This document shows, piece after piece, positions 9,973-19,264 of a stretch of 64,000 nt of DNA. Origin of the DNA: Enterobacter cloacae subsp. cloacae ATCC 13047. Its GTDB lineage: Bacteria; Pseudomonadota; Gammaproteobacteria; Enterobacterales; Enterobacteriaceae. Below the pieces are notes generated by a model. The model saw only the letters and a list, made by a program, of their open reading frames with translations. It had not been told where the DNA came from and did not search any database. The stretch covers positions 1,798,001 to 1,862,000 of the forward strand of contig NC_014121.1 in NCBI RefSeq assembly GCF_000025565.1. Direction: 5' to 3'. The translations under genes were made by a program, and so were the position numbers. Each line of letters begins with the position of its first letter. The first letter of the stretch is position 1.

Positions 9973-10981
9973 AGCGAAGAGAATCAGCGAACGAAAAGTG
10001 GGTTTCAATCAGCACCTTATGCGGGGCGGGTTTACCGGAGATACGCCTGAAAAGCAGGTCGCAGCTCTCTTCGCCCAGCTTGCGGGTGGGAATATCAAAT
10101 CCAGCTGGCGCAGGCGTCAGAATCAGGGAGAGCATCGGGTCGCTGTAACCCGCCACGGCAACCTGCTCAGGTAGCATCAAATTTAACTCATCCGCAGCGC
10201 GATAAAGACTCAGCAATTTCATGCTGTCGGTGGCGAATACCGCATCCGGTGGGGTGGAAGAAGACAACAACGTAATGGCCGCTGAAAGTGCGCTCTCGTG
10301 GGTATAACCGCCATCAATGATCCAGTCCGGGTTAACAGCAATATTCGCCTTTTCCAGGCTGGCTTTATAACCCGCGAGACGATCAATAGACACGTGATAA
10401 TCGAGTGGCGCATGCAGACAGGCAATTTTTTTCCGCCCGTTTTTAATAAACGTGTCGGTCAGCATCTCGCTGTCACGAAAATTGTCGGTATCGACGGAGT
10501 AAATATTCTGAAAGTCGCCTTCAACTTTACCGATTACGACTACCGGCACACCGTACATATCGAGCCGTGAGAAAAAGGATTCATTGGCAGGCGAACTCAG
10601 CATAATGACCCCTTTGATCATTTTCTGCTTTATTTTGCTTTCGCATTTTAGCAGGTCATCTTCACTGCTCTTTGACGTTTGCAAAATAACATCAAACCCT
10701 TCCTGTTCCGCCTTGGCGGTTATGGCGTGCAATACGTCGGAGAAAAAAGGATTACCGGCAGTGGTTTTTGTTGAGCGGGTGGAAATCACCATAATGGCGT
10801 CAAAGCCAGATGAGGTCAGAGCACGGGCAAGTTTATTTGGTTGATAATTTAGCTCTTCAATCGCCTTCAGCACTTTCTCCCGCGCTTCAGGAGAAATATT
10901 GGTTTGTTTATTCAACACTCTGGACACGGTTGATTTAGAAACACCAGCAACGCGCGCAATATCATAGATGGTGGGTGACAT
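9971..10981 (-). CDS. ycjW: YcjW, LacI-family transcriptional repressor
   Basis: This 336-residue DNA-binding regulator starts with a LacI-type helix-turn-helix and hinge ([19 protein letters not shown], residues 3-21). A periplasmic-binding-protein-like sensor domain follows. It faces ompG and is the presumed local repressor of the ycj sugar operon, as in E. coli. No clear operator palindrome was recognised near ompG or upstream of ycjW; the main operator is expected before ycjM/ycjN, outside the window. Confidence 0.9.
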   Translation of the reverse strand: MSPTIYDIARVAGVSKSTVSRVLNKQTNISPEAREKVLKAIEELNYQPNKLARALTSSGFDAIMVISTRSTKTTAGNPFFSDVLHAITAKAEQEGFDVILQTSKSSEDDLLKCESKIKQKMIKGVIMLSSPANESFFSRLDMYGVPVVVIGKVEGDFQNIYSVDTDNFRDSEMLTDTFIKNGRKKIACLHAPLDYHVSIDRLAGYKASLEKANIAVNPDWIIDGGYTHESALSAAITLLSSSTPPDAVFATDSMKLLSLYRAADELNLMLPEQVAVAGYSDPMLSLILTPAPAGFDIPTRKLGEESCDLLFRRISGKPAPHKVLIETHFSFADSLR

Positions 10982-11055
10982 ACACCTTACTCACTCCGGG
11001 ACGGCAATGTCGTTCATCTTACTGGAGAAAAAACGGCAATAGCAATAATTATGAA

Positions 11056-11082
11056 TTGATAATCAACGATCTGCCCCCATTT
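11056..11082 (+). promoter_or_regulatory. Sigma-32-like (heat-shock) promoter of ycjX
   Basis: TTGATAA at 11056-11062 and CCCCATTT at 11075-11082 are 12 bases apart, close to the RpoH consensus (CTTGAAA, then CCCCATNT). They lie 50 bases upstream of the ycjX ATG. E. coli ycjX is a known member of the RpoH regulon. Confidence 0.65.
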
Positions 11083-11132
11083 ACTGTATTCTGAAGCAAG
11101 TCATTCCAGGCTTCCAGCGACGAAGGACGGCG

Positions 11133-12530
11133 ATGAAGCGACTTAAAAACGAACTCAACTCTCTGGTGAACCGCGGCGTCGATCGCCATTTGCGTCTGGC
11201 GGTCACCGGGCTTAGCCGCAGTGGCAAAACGGCGTTTATCACGGCGATGGTTAACCAGCTGCTGAACCTGCACGCCGGGGCACGCCTGCCGCTGCTCAGT
11301 GCGGTGCGGGAAGAGCGTCTGCTGGGCGTTAAGCGCGTTCCCCAGCGCGATTTCGGTATCCCTCGCTTTACCTATGATGAAGGGCTGGCACAGCTTTACG
11401 GTGACCCACCCGCGTGGCCGACACCCACGAGAGGGGTGAGTGAAATCCGTCTCGCGCTGCGTTTTCGTTCCAATGAATCATTGATGCGCCACTTCAAGGA
11501 TACCTCCACGCTCTATCTGGAGATTGTGGATTACCCGGGCGAATGGCTGCTCGATTTACCCATGCTGGCGCAGGATTATCTCAGCTGGTCGCGACAAATG
11601 ACCGGTTTGTTACAGGGTCACCGCGCGGAGTGGTCGGCAAAATGGCGGCAGTTATGCGCAGGATTAGATCCGCTGGCACCCGCAGATGAGAACCGCCTGG
11701 CGGCGATTGCCGAAGCCTGGACGGATTATCTGCATCAGTGCAAACAGGAAGGGCTGCACTTCATCCAGCCAGGACGGTTTGTTTTGCCGGGCGACCTGGC
11801 GGGTGCGCCTGCGCTGCAGTTCTTCCCGTGGCCCGACGTGGATGGCGTGGGAGAGGCAAAGCTGGCGCAGGCAGACAAGCACACCAACGCCGGGATGCTG
11901 CGCGAGCGCTACAACTACTACTGTGAAAAAGTGGTGAAAGGTTTTTATAAAAACCACTTTTTACGTTTCGATCGTCAGATTGTACTGGTGGACTGCCTGC
12001 AACCGCTCAACAGCGGGCCGCAGGCTTTCAACGATATGCGCCTGGCGCTGACGCAACTGATGCAAAGTTTTCACTACGGACAGCGTACGCTGTTTCGCCG
12101 CCTCTTTTCCCCGGTGATCGACAAACTGCTGTTTGCGGCCACCAAAGCCGATCACGTAACGGTTGATCAGCATGCCAACATGGTGTCGCTGTTGCAGCAA
12201 CTGGTGCAGGACGCCTGGCAAAATGCGGCGTTCGAAGGGATCAGCATGGATTGTCTTGGGCTGGCTTCCGTACAGGCGACGCAAAGTGGGCTGATTGATC
12301 TTAACGGCGAGAAAATCCCGGCCCTGCGCGGGAATCGCCTCAGCGACGGCGAACCGCTGACCGTGTATCCGGGCGAAGTGCCTGCACGCCTTCCGGGGCA
12401 GGCATTCTGGCAGAGTCAGGGCTTCCAGTTTGAAGCCTTCCGCCCACAGGTCATGACCGTCGATCAGCCATTACCGCACATTCGTCTGGATGCGGCGCTG
12501 GAGTTTTTGATTGGAGATAAATTGCGATGA
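11133..12530 (+). CDS. ycjX: YcjX, heat-shock-regulated P-loop protein (DUF463)
   Basis: This 465-residue cytoplasmic protein has an N-terminal GTPase-like P-loop, GLSRSGKT (residues 26-33). The rest matches the YcjX/DUF463 family in length. Its biochemical role is not well established; GTP binding is likely from the motif. The gene follows a sigma-32-like promoter and overlaps ycjF by four bases (ATGA), so the two are co-translated. Confidence 0.9.
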   Translation: MKRLKNELNSLVNRGVDRHLRLAVTGLSRSGKTAFITAMVNQLLNLHAGARLPLLSAVREERLLGVKRVPQRDFGIPRFTYDEGLAQLYGDPPAWPTPTRGVSEIRLALRFRSNESLMRHFKDTSTLYLEIVDYPGEWLLDLPMLAQDYLSWSRQMTGLLQGHRAEWSAKWRQLCAGLDPLAPADENRLAAIAEAWTDYLHQCKQEGLHFIQPGRFVLPGDLAGAPALQFFPWPDVDGVGEAKLAQADKHTNAGMLRERYNYYCEKVVKGFYKNHFLRFDRQIVLVDCLQPLNSGPQAFNDMRLALTQLMQSFHYGQRTLFRRLFSPVIDKLLFAATKADHVTVDQHANMVSLLQQLVQDAWQNAAFEGISMDCLGLASVQATQSGLIDLNGEKIPALRGNRLSDGEPLTVYPGEVPARLPGQAFWQSQGFQFEAFRPQVMTVDQPLPHIRLDAALEFLIGDKLR

Positions 12531-13579
12531 CGGAACCGTTAAAACCCCGCATTGATTTTACCGGGACGCTTGAGCAGGCGCAGCAGGAGGCCTTTAAAAC
12601 GGCGCAGACGTTCAGCGGCGAGCAGGCAGAACATTTTGCGCCGGCCCTGACTGACGAGCCGTCCGTTGAGGAGGGCCAGGCGGAAGCGGTCGTTGAGGCT
12701 GCTTTACGTCCGAAACGTAGCCTGTGGCGTAAGATGGTCACGGCCGGGCTGGCGCTCTTCGGCGTAAGCGTGGTGGGACAAGGCGTGCAATGGGGTATCA
12801 ACGCCTGGCAAACCCAGGACTGGGTGGCGCTGGGCGGTTGTGCTGCGGGGGCGTTGATCGTGGGGGCTGGCGTAGGGTCGGTTGTCACCGAGTGGCGTCG
12901 ACTGTGGCGTCTGAGGCAGCGTGCGCATGAACGGGATGAGGCACGCGATCTGCTGCACAGCCACGGTACCGGAAAGGGCCGGGCATTCTGCGAAAAGCTG
13001 GCGGCGCAGGCGGGGATTGATCAGTCGCACCCGGCACTGCAGCGCTGGTATGCCGCCATTCACGAAACGCAAAATGACCGGGAGGTGGTGACGCTCTACT
13101 CGCATATGGTGCAGCCTGTGCTGGATGCTCAGGCGCGGCGCGAGATTAGCCGCTCTGCGGCGGAATCAACGCTGATGATCGCGGTCAGTCCGCTGGCGCT
13201 GGTGGATATGGCGTTCATCGCCTGGCGTAACCTGCGCCTGATAAACCGTATCGCCAGTCTTTACGGTATTGAGCTTGGCTACTACAGCCGGCTGCGGCTC
13301 TTTAAGCTGGTGTTGTTGAACATCGCCTTTGCCGGTGCCAGTGAGCTGGTGCGCGAAGTCGGCATGGACTGGATGTCGCAGGATCTGGCGGCCCGTCTCT
13401 CAGCGCGTGCCGCGCAGGGGATTGGGGCAGGGTTGTTAACCGCACGTCTGGGCATAAAAGCGATGGAAGTCTGCCGACCACTGCCATGGATCGACGGAGA
13501 TAAGCCGCGCCTGGGCGATTTTCGTAGTGAATTGATTGGGCAGCTCAAAGAGACGCTCAATAAAAAACCGGTTCAGTAA
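12527..13579 (+). CDS. ycjF: YcjF, inner-membrane protein (DUF697)
   Basis: This is a 350-residue membrane protein (E. coli 353). A hydrophilic N-terminal segment (about 65 residues) precedes two adjacent membrane helices (about residues 68-88 and 98-120). A cytoplasmic DUF697-type region with another apolar stretch follows. It is paired with the P-loop protein YcjX in one heat-inducible unit, and the two may act together in envelope stress. That function is inference. Confidence 0.9.
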   Translation: MTEPLKPRIDFTGTLEQAQQEAFKTAQTFSGEQAEHFAPALTDEPSVEEGQAEAVVEAALRPKRSLWRKMVTAGLALFGVSVVGQGVQWGINAWQTQDWVALGGCAAGALIVGAGVGSVVTEWRRLWRLRQRAHERDEARDLLHSHGTGKGRAFCEKLAAQAGIDQSHPALQRWYAAIHETQNDREVVTLYSHMVQPVLDAQARREISRSAAESTLMIAVSPLALVDMAFIAWRNLRLINRIASLYGIELGYYSRLRLFKLVLLNIAFAGASELVREVGMDWMSQDLAARLSARAAQGIGAGLLTARLGIKAMEVCRPLPWIDGDKPRLGDFRSELIGQLKETLNKKPVQ

Positions 13580-13586
13580 CCGGTTT
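13565..13586 (+). terminator. Hairpin at the end of ycjF
   Basis: Nine-base stem AAACCGGTT/AACCGGTTT with loop CAGT includes the ycjF stop codon. The following GTTTACTT is only a weak T tract, so termination may be partial. Confidence 0.5.
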
Positions 13587-13605
13587 GTTTACTTATCGTG
13601 CTGGC

Positions 13606-13623
13606 TGTCAATCTTTCTTGACA
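13606..13623 (+). promoter_or_regulatory. TyrR box upstream of tyrR
   Basis: TGTCAATCTTTCTTGACA matches the TyrR operator pattern TGTAAA-N6-TTTACA, with the essential G and C 14 bases apart. It lies in a longer perfect inverted repeat, GGCTGTCAA/TTGACAGCC (13603-13626). The right arm contains TTGACA, a perfect -35 hexamer, so TyrR bound here would block RNA polymerase. E. coli tyrR is known to be autoregulated. The matching -10 is not obvious. Confidence 0.7.
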
Positions 13624-13692
13624 GCCATCTTCCGCATCACCGTGTTCTGACATATCATTTTAAGGTTATTGGCTTAAAACGGTGAATTTCCC

Positions 13693-15234
13693 ATGCGTCT
13701 TGAAGTCTTCTGTGAAGACCGTCTCGGTCTGACCCGCGAGTTACTCGATCTCCTTGTTTTACGTAGCATTGATTTACGTGGCATTGAGATTGATCCTGTC
13801 GGGCGAATTTACCTCAATTTTGCCGAAATTGAATTTAATACTTTTAGCAGCCTGATGGCTGAAATCCGCCGTATCGCTGGCGTTACGGATGTACGCACCA
13901 TTCCCTGGATGCCGTCTGAGCGTGAGCACCTCGCATTGAGCGCCTTGCTTGAAGCCATGCCAGAGCCTTTCCTGTCACTGGATTTGAAAAGCAAAGTTGA
14001 GCGGGTAAACCATGCGAGCTGCCAGCTGTTTGCCCAGAGCCAGGACAAGCTCACTCATCACCATGCCGCGCAGCTGATCCCGGGGTTTAATTTCCAGCGC
14101 TGGCTGGACAGCAACCCGCAAAATACGCATAGCGAGCATGTGGTGATCAACGGGCAGAATTTCCTGATGGAGATTACGCCGGTGTACCTGAAAGGAGAGA
14201 ACGACACTCGCGTTCTGACCGGGGCCGTTATCATGCTGCGCTCTACCGTGCGGATGGGCCGTCAGCTGCAAAATCTCTCCAGCCAGGATGTGGGAGCGTT
14301 CAGCCAGATCATTGCCGTCAGCCCGAAAATGCGTCATGTGGTCGATCAGGCCCGTAAGCTCGCCAGCCTGACCGCGCCGCTGCTGATTACCGGTGATACC
14401 GGGACCGGGAAGGATCTGCTGGCCCACGCCGTGCATCTTGCCAGCCCACGCGCGGCAAAACCGTATCTGGCGCTGAACTGTGCCTCTATTCCTGAGGATG
14501 CGGTCGAAAGCGAGCTGTTTGGCCACGCCCCGGAAGGCAAAAAAGGCTTCTTCGAGCAGGCGAACGGCGGTTCCGTGCTGCTGGACGAAATTGGCGAAAT
14601 GTCGCCGCGCATGCAGGCCAAACTGCTGCGCTTCCTGAACGATGGGACCTTCCGTCGCGTAGGGGAGGATCACGAAGTTCACGTGGATGTGCGCGTGATT
14701 TGTGCCACCCAGAAAAATCTCGTTGAGCTGGTACAGAAAGGGATGTTCCGGGAAGATCTCTACTATCGACTGAACGTGTTGACGCTAAACATTCCGCCGC
14801 TGCGCGATTGTCCGCAAGATATCATTCCGCTGACGGAGCTGTTTGTGGCACGCTTCGCCGACGAGCAGGGGGTACCGCGTCCGAAACTGTCAGCCGATCT
14901 GGGTACGGTGCTGACGCGCTACGGCTGGCCGGGAAATATTCGTCAGCTGAAAAATGCCGTCTATCGTGCGCTGACGCAGCTGGAAGGGTACGAGTTGCGT
15001 CCACAGGATATCCTGTTACCGGATTACGATGCCGGAACGGTATCGGTGGGCGAAGAGGCGATGGAAGGCTCGCTGGATGATATTACGAGCCGTTTCGAAC
15101 GTTCCGTGCTGACACAGCTTTATCGCAGCTACCCAAGCACGCGTAAGCTGGCAAAACGCCTGGGGGTATCCCATACCGCGATTGCGAATAAGCTTCGTGA
15201 ATATGGACTCAACCACAAGAAGGGTGACGAATAA
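13693..15234 (+). CDS. tyrR: TyrR, aromatic amino acid transcriptional regulator
   Basis: This 513-residue regulator has the same length as in E. coli. Domains in order are an N-terminal ACT-like domain (1-70), PAS (about 78-115), an AAA+ central domain with Walker A GDTGTGKD, and a C-terminal helix-turn-helix (TRKLAKRLGVSHTAIANKL). The sigma-54 contact loop GAFTGA is absent; the segment reads EGKKGFFEQA, as expected for TyrR, which acts on sigma-70 promoters. It senses tyrosine, phenylalanine and tryptophan and controls their synthesis and uptake genes. Confidence 0.96.
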   Translation: MRLEVFCEDRLGLTRELLDLLVLRSIDLRGIEIDPVGRIYLNFAEIEFNTFSSLMAEIRRIAGVTDVRTIPWMPSEREHLALSALLEAMPEPFLSLDLKSKVERVNHASCQLFAQSQDKLTHHHAAQLIPGFNFQRWLDSNPQNTHSEHVVINGQNFLMEITPVYLKGENDTRVLTGAVIMLRSTVRMGRQLQNLSSQDVGAFSQIIAVSPKMRHVVDQARKLASLTAPLLITGDTGTGKDLLAHAVHLASPRAAKPYLALNCASIPEDAVESELFGHAPEGKKGFFEQANGGSVLLDEIGEMSPRMQAKLLRFLNDGTFRRVGEDHEVHVDVRVICATQKNLVELVQKGMFREDLYYRLNVLTLNIPPLRDCPQDIIPLTELFVARFADEQGVPRPKLSADLGTVLTRYGWPGNIRQLKNAVYRALTQLEGYELRPQDILLPDYDAGTVSVGEEAMEGSLDDITSRFERSVLTQLYRSYPSTRKLAKRLGVSHTAIANKLREYGLNHKKGDE

Positions 15235-15240
15235 CGATAA

Positions 15241-15266
15241 AAGCCTCTGTAAAGAGGCTTTTTTTT
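15241..15266. terminator. Bidirectional terminator between tyrR and the DUF4432 gene
   Basis: Stem AAGCCTCT/AGAGGCTT with loop GTAA is followed by a run of eight T on the plus strand (15259-15266) and preceded by AA on the left. It can serve tyrR and, more weakly, the convergent gene ending at 15271. Confidence 0.85.
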
Positions 15267-15270
15267 GCAC

Positions 15271-16479
15271 TTACTCTTTCGCCAGAGGCGTGGTAACTGC
15301 CTCGACTTTTGTCTCTCCCTGAATCCCCGCAATTTTCTGTTCAACCTCTTTCACCTGTTCCTTGCTGTGAAGCAGGGTATAGGTCAGGTCGAACTGCGTG
15401 CTGGCGCCAGGTTGTAGCTGCTTAACGCGTTTCTGCTCGCGTTCAATGGTAACGGGATAGGCGTAGCTGGTACCCGGCTCAATACCCGTGACATAGCCCT
15501 GTTTGAGCGTATCGGTATTTTTCCATAAGGTCAGGACAGGCAACTGCCGCGTGTCGAACTGAATTGACGCACCTTTGTCTCCCGCTTTATTGACCACTGC
15601 CGCCAGGGTTTCATGATTATTATCCGCGAGCGGTTTGATATTGAAGACCATTTCATCAAAGCCCTGAGTGGGGCCAGCGTAGGTTTGCCAGTTATCCAGA
15701 CCCGCTTTGGCATAGTCATTGAAAGGACCAATGCTGGCGGCCGGCGCAAGGAAGCGGGCACCTTCTTCGAGGATTGGCGTACCAAAGTTGCTGTGATAGA
15801 TAATCTGATAATCATGAGGATAATCAGCATGGTTGGTCAGAACATCATGCAGGCTGAACTGGTTGCTGCCCGGTACGTAACGCAGTTCGGTCATCGTCTG
15901 CAGATCTGCTTTTTTAAACGTGCTCTCTTTGATTAATCCGCGAATGCGAATTTCATGCGGTGCGGCATCAGCAACATCGACTTCCACCTGCGACGCAGGC
16001 GTATTTCCCGCCTTGCCGTGCAGGGTATAAATCTGCCCGTCAGCCGTGACCGGGTGGCCTGTCCATTCATAGCCGCAACGAACCATCATTTCGTTGAAAC
16101 CTTCCAGCCAGCCAAGTCCGTTTCGACTTTCCAGATTGATATAGGCCGGATTCACCACCTCTTTGACAGGCGAATCCCACCCCATTCGGGTACCAAAGCC
16201 TTCGACATGCAGCAGATTCATCCCACGCGTCGGGCTGAGGGTAATTGTCAGACCATTTTTGCTGCTTATAACGATTACCTTGCTGCCTTCCTGCTTGCCA
16301 CCATGCAGGATTTTTTGCTCGATGCTGAAAGGCTGTCCCTGAAACTTCAGCTCATCGCTGGAAATTTTCCAGTTTCCTTTCTCCACGCCGCTTTCAGCGC
16401 TTGTCAGCACCCAGGTTTTAGCGGCGGCATGTCCAGATATCAGTACCGCAAGGACCGTAAAAGCCAGTTTAATATTCAT
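15271..16479 (-). CDS. Secreted DUF4432 family protein (aldose 1-epimerase-like fold)
   Basis: This 402-residue protein has a clear Sec signal peptide, likely cut after HAAA (residue 20), so it is periplasmic. The body resembles the DUF4432/galactose-mutarotase-like family, with segments such as LSPTRGMNLLHVEGFGTRMGW and IYHSNFGTPILEEGARF. A sugar-binding or mutarotase role is plausible but unproven. E. coli K-12 has no gene here between tyrR and tpx, so it is an extra gene in this lineage. Two GAACGTTTTT repeats lie upstream. Confidence 0.8.
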   Translation of the reverse strand: MNIKLAFTVLAVLISGHAAAKTWVLTSAESGVEKGNWKISSDELKFQGQPFSIEQKILHGGKQEGSKVIVISSKNGLTITLSPTRGMNLLHVEGFGTRMGWDSPVKEVVNPAYINLESRNGLGWLEGFNEMMVRCGYEWTGHPVTADGQIYTLHGKAGNTPASQVEVDVADAAPHEIRIRGLIKESTFKKADLQTMTELRYVPGSNQFSLHDVLTNHADYPHDYQIIYHSNFGTPILEEGARFLAPAASIGPFNDYAKAGLDNWQTYAGPTQGFDEMVFNIKPLADNNHETLAAVVNKAGDKGASIQFDTRQLPVLTLWKNTDTLKQGYVTGIEPGTSYAYPVTIEREQKRVKQLQPGASTQFDLTYTLLHSKEQVKEVEQKIAGIQGETKVEAVTTPLAKE

Positions 16480-16627
16480 ATTTAATCCCTTTTGCTGAAA
16501 CGATTTTTTATCACGTAAGCAAATCTAATGTTTAGGCGAGAAGGGAAATGTGACGGGCTTCACTGGCGGAGAAATTGCGGTTTTTAAACCTTTATTATGT
16601 GTTAGCGATCTCATTATGGTGAGAATG

Positions 16628-16670
16628 GAACGTTTTTATTTCATGATATATGTGATTTTAGAACGTTTTT
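16628..16670. repeat. Two phased direct repeats GAACGTTTTT upstream of the DUF4432 gene
   Basis: GAACGTTTTT occurs at 16628-16637 and 16661-16670, 33 bases apart, about three helical turns on the same face. Each has an AACGTT core like those of LacI-family operators. They sit about 150-190 bases before the start of the minus-strand gene. Regulatory function is inferred. The rest of 16480-16695 holds nothing else recognised. Confidence 0.4.
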
Positions 16671-16695
16671 GCTTTAACGATTCAGCTATTGAGGC

Positions 16696-16723
16696 AATAA
16701 AAAACCCCGCATCGGCGAGGTTT
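16696..16723 (-). terminator. Terminator of tpx
   Basis: On the minus strand, stem AACCTCGC/GCGGGGTT (one mismatch) with a four-base loop runs into TTTTTTATT. It lies about 75 bases beyond the tpx stop. Confidence 0.8.
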
Positions 16724-16798
16724 GGAACGCAAGGTCTATTCTTAAATAAACCTTTTATTTCATTACATTGCTAAGCTTTATAAAATGCCTGTAAATAA

Positions 16799-17305
16799 TC
16801 AGGCTTTCAGTGATTCCAGCGCAGCGGTGTAGTCAGGTTCGGTGGTGATTTCGTTGACCAGTTCGCTGAACACGACGTTATCGTTTTCATCGATTACCAG
16901 CACGGCACGCGCCGCCAGGCCTTTCAGTGGGCCTTCAGCAATGCCAACGCCGTATTTTTCCAGGAAATCCGGGCTGCGCAGAGTTGAAAGGGTGATGACG
17001 TTGCTCAGACCTTCAGCACCGCAAAAGCGGGACTGCGCGAATGGCAGGTCTGCTGAAACGCACAGCACCACGGTGTTGTCCATTTCAGTGGCCAGCTGGT
17101 TGAATTTGCGCACGGATGCGGCACAGACGCCGGTATCAATGCTTGGGAAAATGTTCAGTACTTTGCGTTTGCCAGCAAACTGGCTCAGTGTGACGTCAGA
17201 CAGATCTTTAGCCACCAGAGTAAAAGCCTGCGCTTTGCTGCCAGCCTGAGGAATGGAACCTGCTACAGCAACCGGGTTGCCCTGGAAATGAACGAGTTGT
17301 GACAT
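16799..17305 (-). CDS. tpx: Tpx, thiol peroxidase
   Basis: This 168-residue atypical 2-Cys peroxiredoxin reduces lipid and other hydroperoxides with thioredoxin. The peroxidatic Cys61 is in [16 protein letters not shown] and the resolving Cys95 in QSRFCGAEG, with a further Cys82. Length and sequence match E. coli Tpx. It is transcribed away from ycjG with about 100 bases of shared promoter region. Confidence 0.97.
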   Translation of the reverse strand: MSQLVHFQGNPVAVAGSIPQAGSKAQAFTLVAKDLSDVTLSQFAGKRKVLNIFPSIDTGVCAASVRKFNQLATEMDNTVVLCVSADLPFAQSRFCGAEGLSNVITLSTLRSPDFLEKYGVGIAEGPLKGLAARAVLVIDENDNVVFSELVNEITTEPDYTAALESLKA

Positions 17306-17412
17306 AGATATCTTCCTGTTTACATATAGTTAACGTCGAGGCTAGTGTATGCCATCAGCGGATAACACGGCAAACCAATTTTTTCGCCTTACCGGGCTGC
17401 AAGGAGTCAGTG

Positions 17413-18378
17413 ATGAGAAGCGTTAAGGTCTATGAAGAAGCCTGGCCATTGCATACCCCGTTTGTGATCTCCCGTGGCAGCCGAAGTGAAGCCTGCGTGG
17501 TGGTGGTCGAAATAGAAGAAGAAGGGGTTAAAGGGGTTGGTGAATGCACGCCTTATCCTCGCTACGGAGAAAGCCTTGCCTCGGTGATGGCGCAAATTAT
17601 GACCCTGGTACCTGACCTGCAAACCGGGTTGACGCGTGAGGCGTTACAGCAGCGTTTACCTGCCGGGGCGGCCCGTAATGCAATTGACTGTGCGCTGTGG
17701 AGTCTTGAGGCGGCGAAGCAGCAGATATCCTTACCGTCGCTGGTCGGCGTGACGCTTCCGGAGAAAGTGGTGACCGCGCAAACCGTGGTGATTGGCGAGC
17801 CGGAGCAGATGGCTGCCAGCGCAAACGCGCTCTTTGAGGCTGGCGCCACTCTGCTTAAGGTGAAACTCGACGATCGCTTGATCAGTGAACGCATGGTCGC
17901 CATTCGCGCGGCGGTGCCGGACGCCACGTTGATTGTCGACGCCAACGAATCATGGCACCCGGAAGGGCTGGCCGCGCGCTGCCAGCTGCTGGCCGATCTG
18001 GGGGTGGCTATGCTGGAGCAACCGCTTCCGGTACAGGATGATGCGGCATTGAAGAACTTTATCCACCCATTGCCGATCTGCGCCGATGAAAGCTGCCATA
18101 CCCGTGACAGTCTCGACGGTTTAGCGGGCTGCTATGAGATGGTGAATATCAAACTCGATAAAACCGGTGGGCTGACCGAGGCGCTGGCGCTGGCGTCGCA
18201 GGCACAGGCGAAGGGGTTTACGTTGATGCTGGGATGCATGCTCTGTACTTCCCGGGCGATTAATGCGGCGCTACCGCTGGTGAATCAGGTCCGGTTTGCC
18301 GATCTCGATGGCCCGACCTGGCTGGCGGTTGACGTTTCGCCTGCGCTCACCTTCACCAGCGGAGTGCTTCATCTCTGA
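17413..18378 (+). CDS. ycjG: YcjG, L-Ala-D/L-Glu epimerase
   Basis: This enolase-superfamily enzyme (321 residues) interconverts L-Ala-D-Glu and L-Ala-L-Glu during murein peptide recycling. The catalytic KxK motif (LLKVKLD), the metal ligand region VDANESW and the ADESCH segment are present. ATG at 17413 lies six bases after AAGGAG; a GTG directly before it is less likely. The 3' end overlaps the convergent mpaA gene by 10 bases. Confidence 0.93.
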   Translation: MRSVKVYEEAWPLHTPFVISRGSRSEACVVVVEIEEEGVKGVGECTPYPRYGESLASVMAQIMTLVPDLQTGLTREALQQRLPAGAARNAIDCALWSLEAAKQQISLPSLVGVTLPEKVVTAQTVVIGEPEQMAASANALFEAGATLLKVKLDDRLISERMVAIRAAVPDATLIVDANESWHPEGLAARCQLLADLGVAMLEQPLPVQDDAALKNFIHPLPICADESCHTRDSLDGLAGCYEMVNIKLDKTGGLTEALALASQAQAKGFTLMLGCMLCTSRAINAALPLVNQVRFADLDGPTWLAVDVSPALTFTSGVLHL

Positions 18379-19082
18379 GGCTGCCAGCGCAGAAGATCTA
18401 CCATCGCTTTCAGGTATTTTTCGCTGGCTTCGTCGGAAGAAATGGGGGGGAATTCAGCGGTGATGCAGTGCAAATCCAGATCGGCGCACCAGCTACCAAA
18501 TGACCCCGGTGTTTCATAGCCGACGCTGCTGACCAGAGGCAGGGCAAAGGCATCGGCAAGCCACTGTCCCAGCGCGGAGTGACGGGGATCTTCAATACAG
18601 GCCAGCGGATCGTGAAATGAGACAACCCACGCGGGGTGGATCTTGTGGATTAACTGGCAGAGTGCCTGTGTTTCTGGCTCTGAGCCGGGTTTTTCTCCCG
18701 TCAGTAACACCACGTCACGCTCTTCAGCCGAGCTGTTCCAGCGGTATACCGTTTCACCGGCGCGCCAGTTGGCCGCCGGGAAGTTGCGGTTTAAGTCTAT
18801 CCCTCTCGCATTCGCCCGCAGCCCAAGCTGACAGCCATCCGGGTTGACGGTCAGGATCACATGATGTCGGCGTAGTGTCGGTGCAAGGGTGCGTAACGCG
18901 CAGGAGAGGGTGACGATCGAGGAGTTCTCATCGCCGTGCGTTCCCGCAATAATCAGGCCGCTATGACGATCGGCATCCGGTGCGGGAAACCAGATCAGCG
19001 GTGCACCTAAGAAAGACTGGCCATAATGTTCGGTGCCTGGCGGGAAAGCGCCACGTTCCGTTCTTGGTCGGGTAACTGCCAT
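18369..19082 (-). CDS. mpaA: MpaA, murein tripeptide amidase (zinc carboxypeptidase M14-like)
   Basis: MpaA removes meso-diaminopimelate from L-Ala-gamma-D-Glu-mDAP in the cytoplasm. Zinc-site residues appear in AGTHGDENSS (HxxE) and in FHDPLACIED, and the catalytic Glu is probably in ITAEFPP. ATG at 19082 gives 237 residues beginning MAVTRPRTERG like E. coli, with AGGA six bases upstream. An in-frame start at 19142 would add 20 residues with no family match. It faces ycjG, which acts on the product dipeptide. Confidence 0.92.
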   Translation of the reverse strand: MAVTRPRTERGAFPPGTEHYGQSFLGAPLIWFPAPDADRHSGLIIAGTHGDENSSIVTLSCALRTLAPTLRRHHVILTVNPDGCQLGLRANARGIDLNRNFPAANWRAGETVYRWNSSAEERDVVLLTGEKPGSEPETQALCQLIHKIHPAWVVSFHDPLACIEDPRHSALGQWLADAFALPLVSSVGYETPGSFGSWCADLDLHCITAEFPPISSDEASEKYLKAMVDLLRWQPQR

Positions 19083-19264
19083 AGGAAATCCTGATAAAGA
19101 AGTGCTTACTGGCAGTGTTGTGCAAAACCCACGTTTAATCAAATAGTTTCATCGAAGGATGAAGATTGCCAGATATCACCTTTCCGGCTTAAGGTATTTG
19201 CATTTCGCCGTTTCGAAACAAATAATTACGCATTCGCGTATTACCGATTTCTAAAGGGGATCTC

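Noticed and set aside
11055..11068. FNR box before ycjX (TTGATAATCAA)
   Set aside because: The half-sites are separated by one base instead of four, so it does not fit FNR; part of it is the sigma-32 -35 element.
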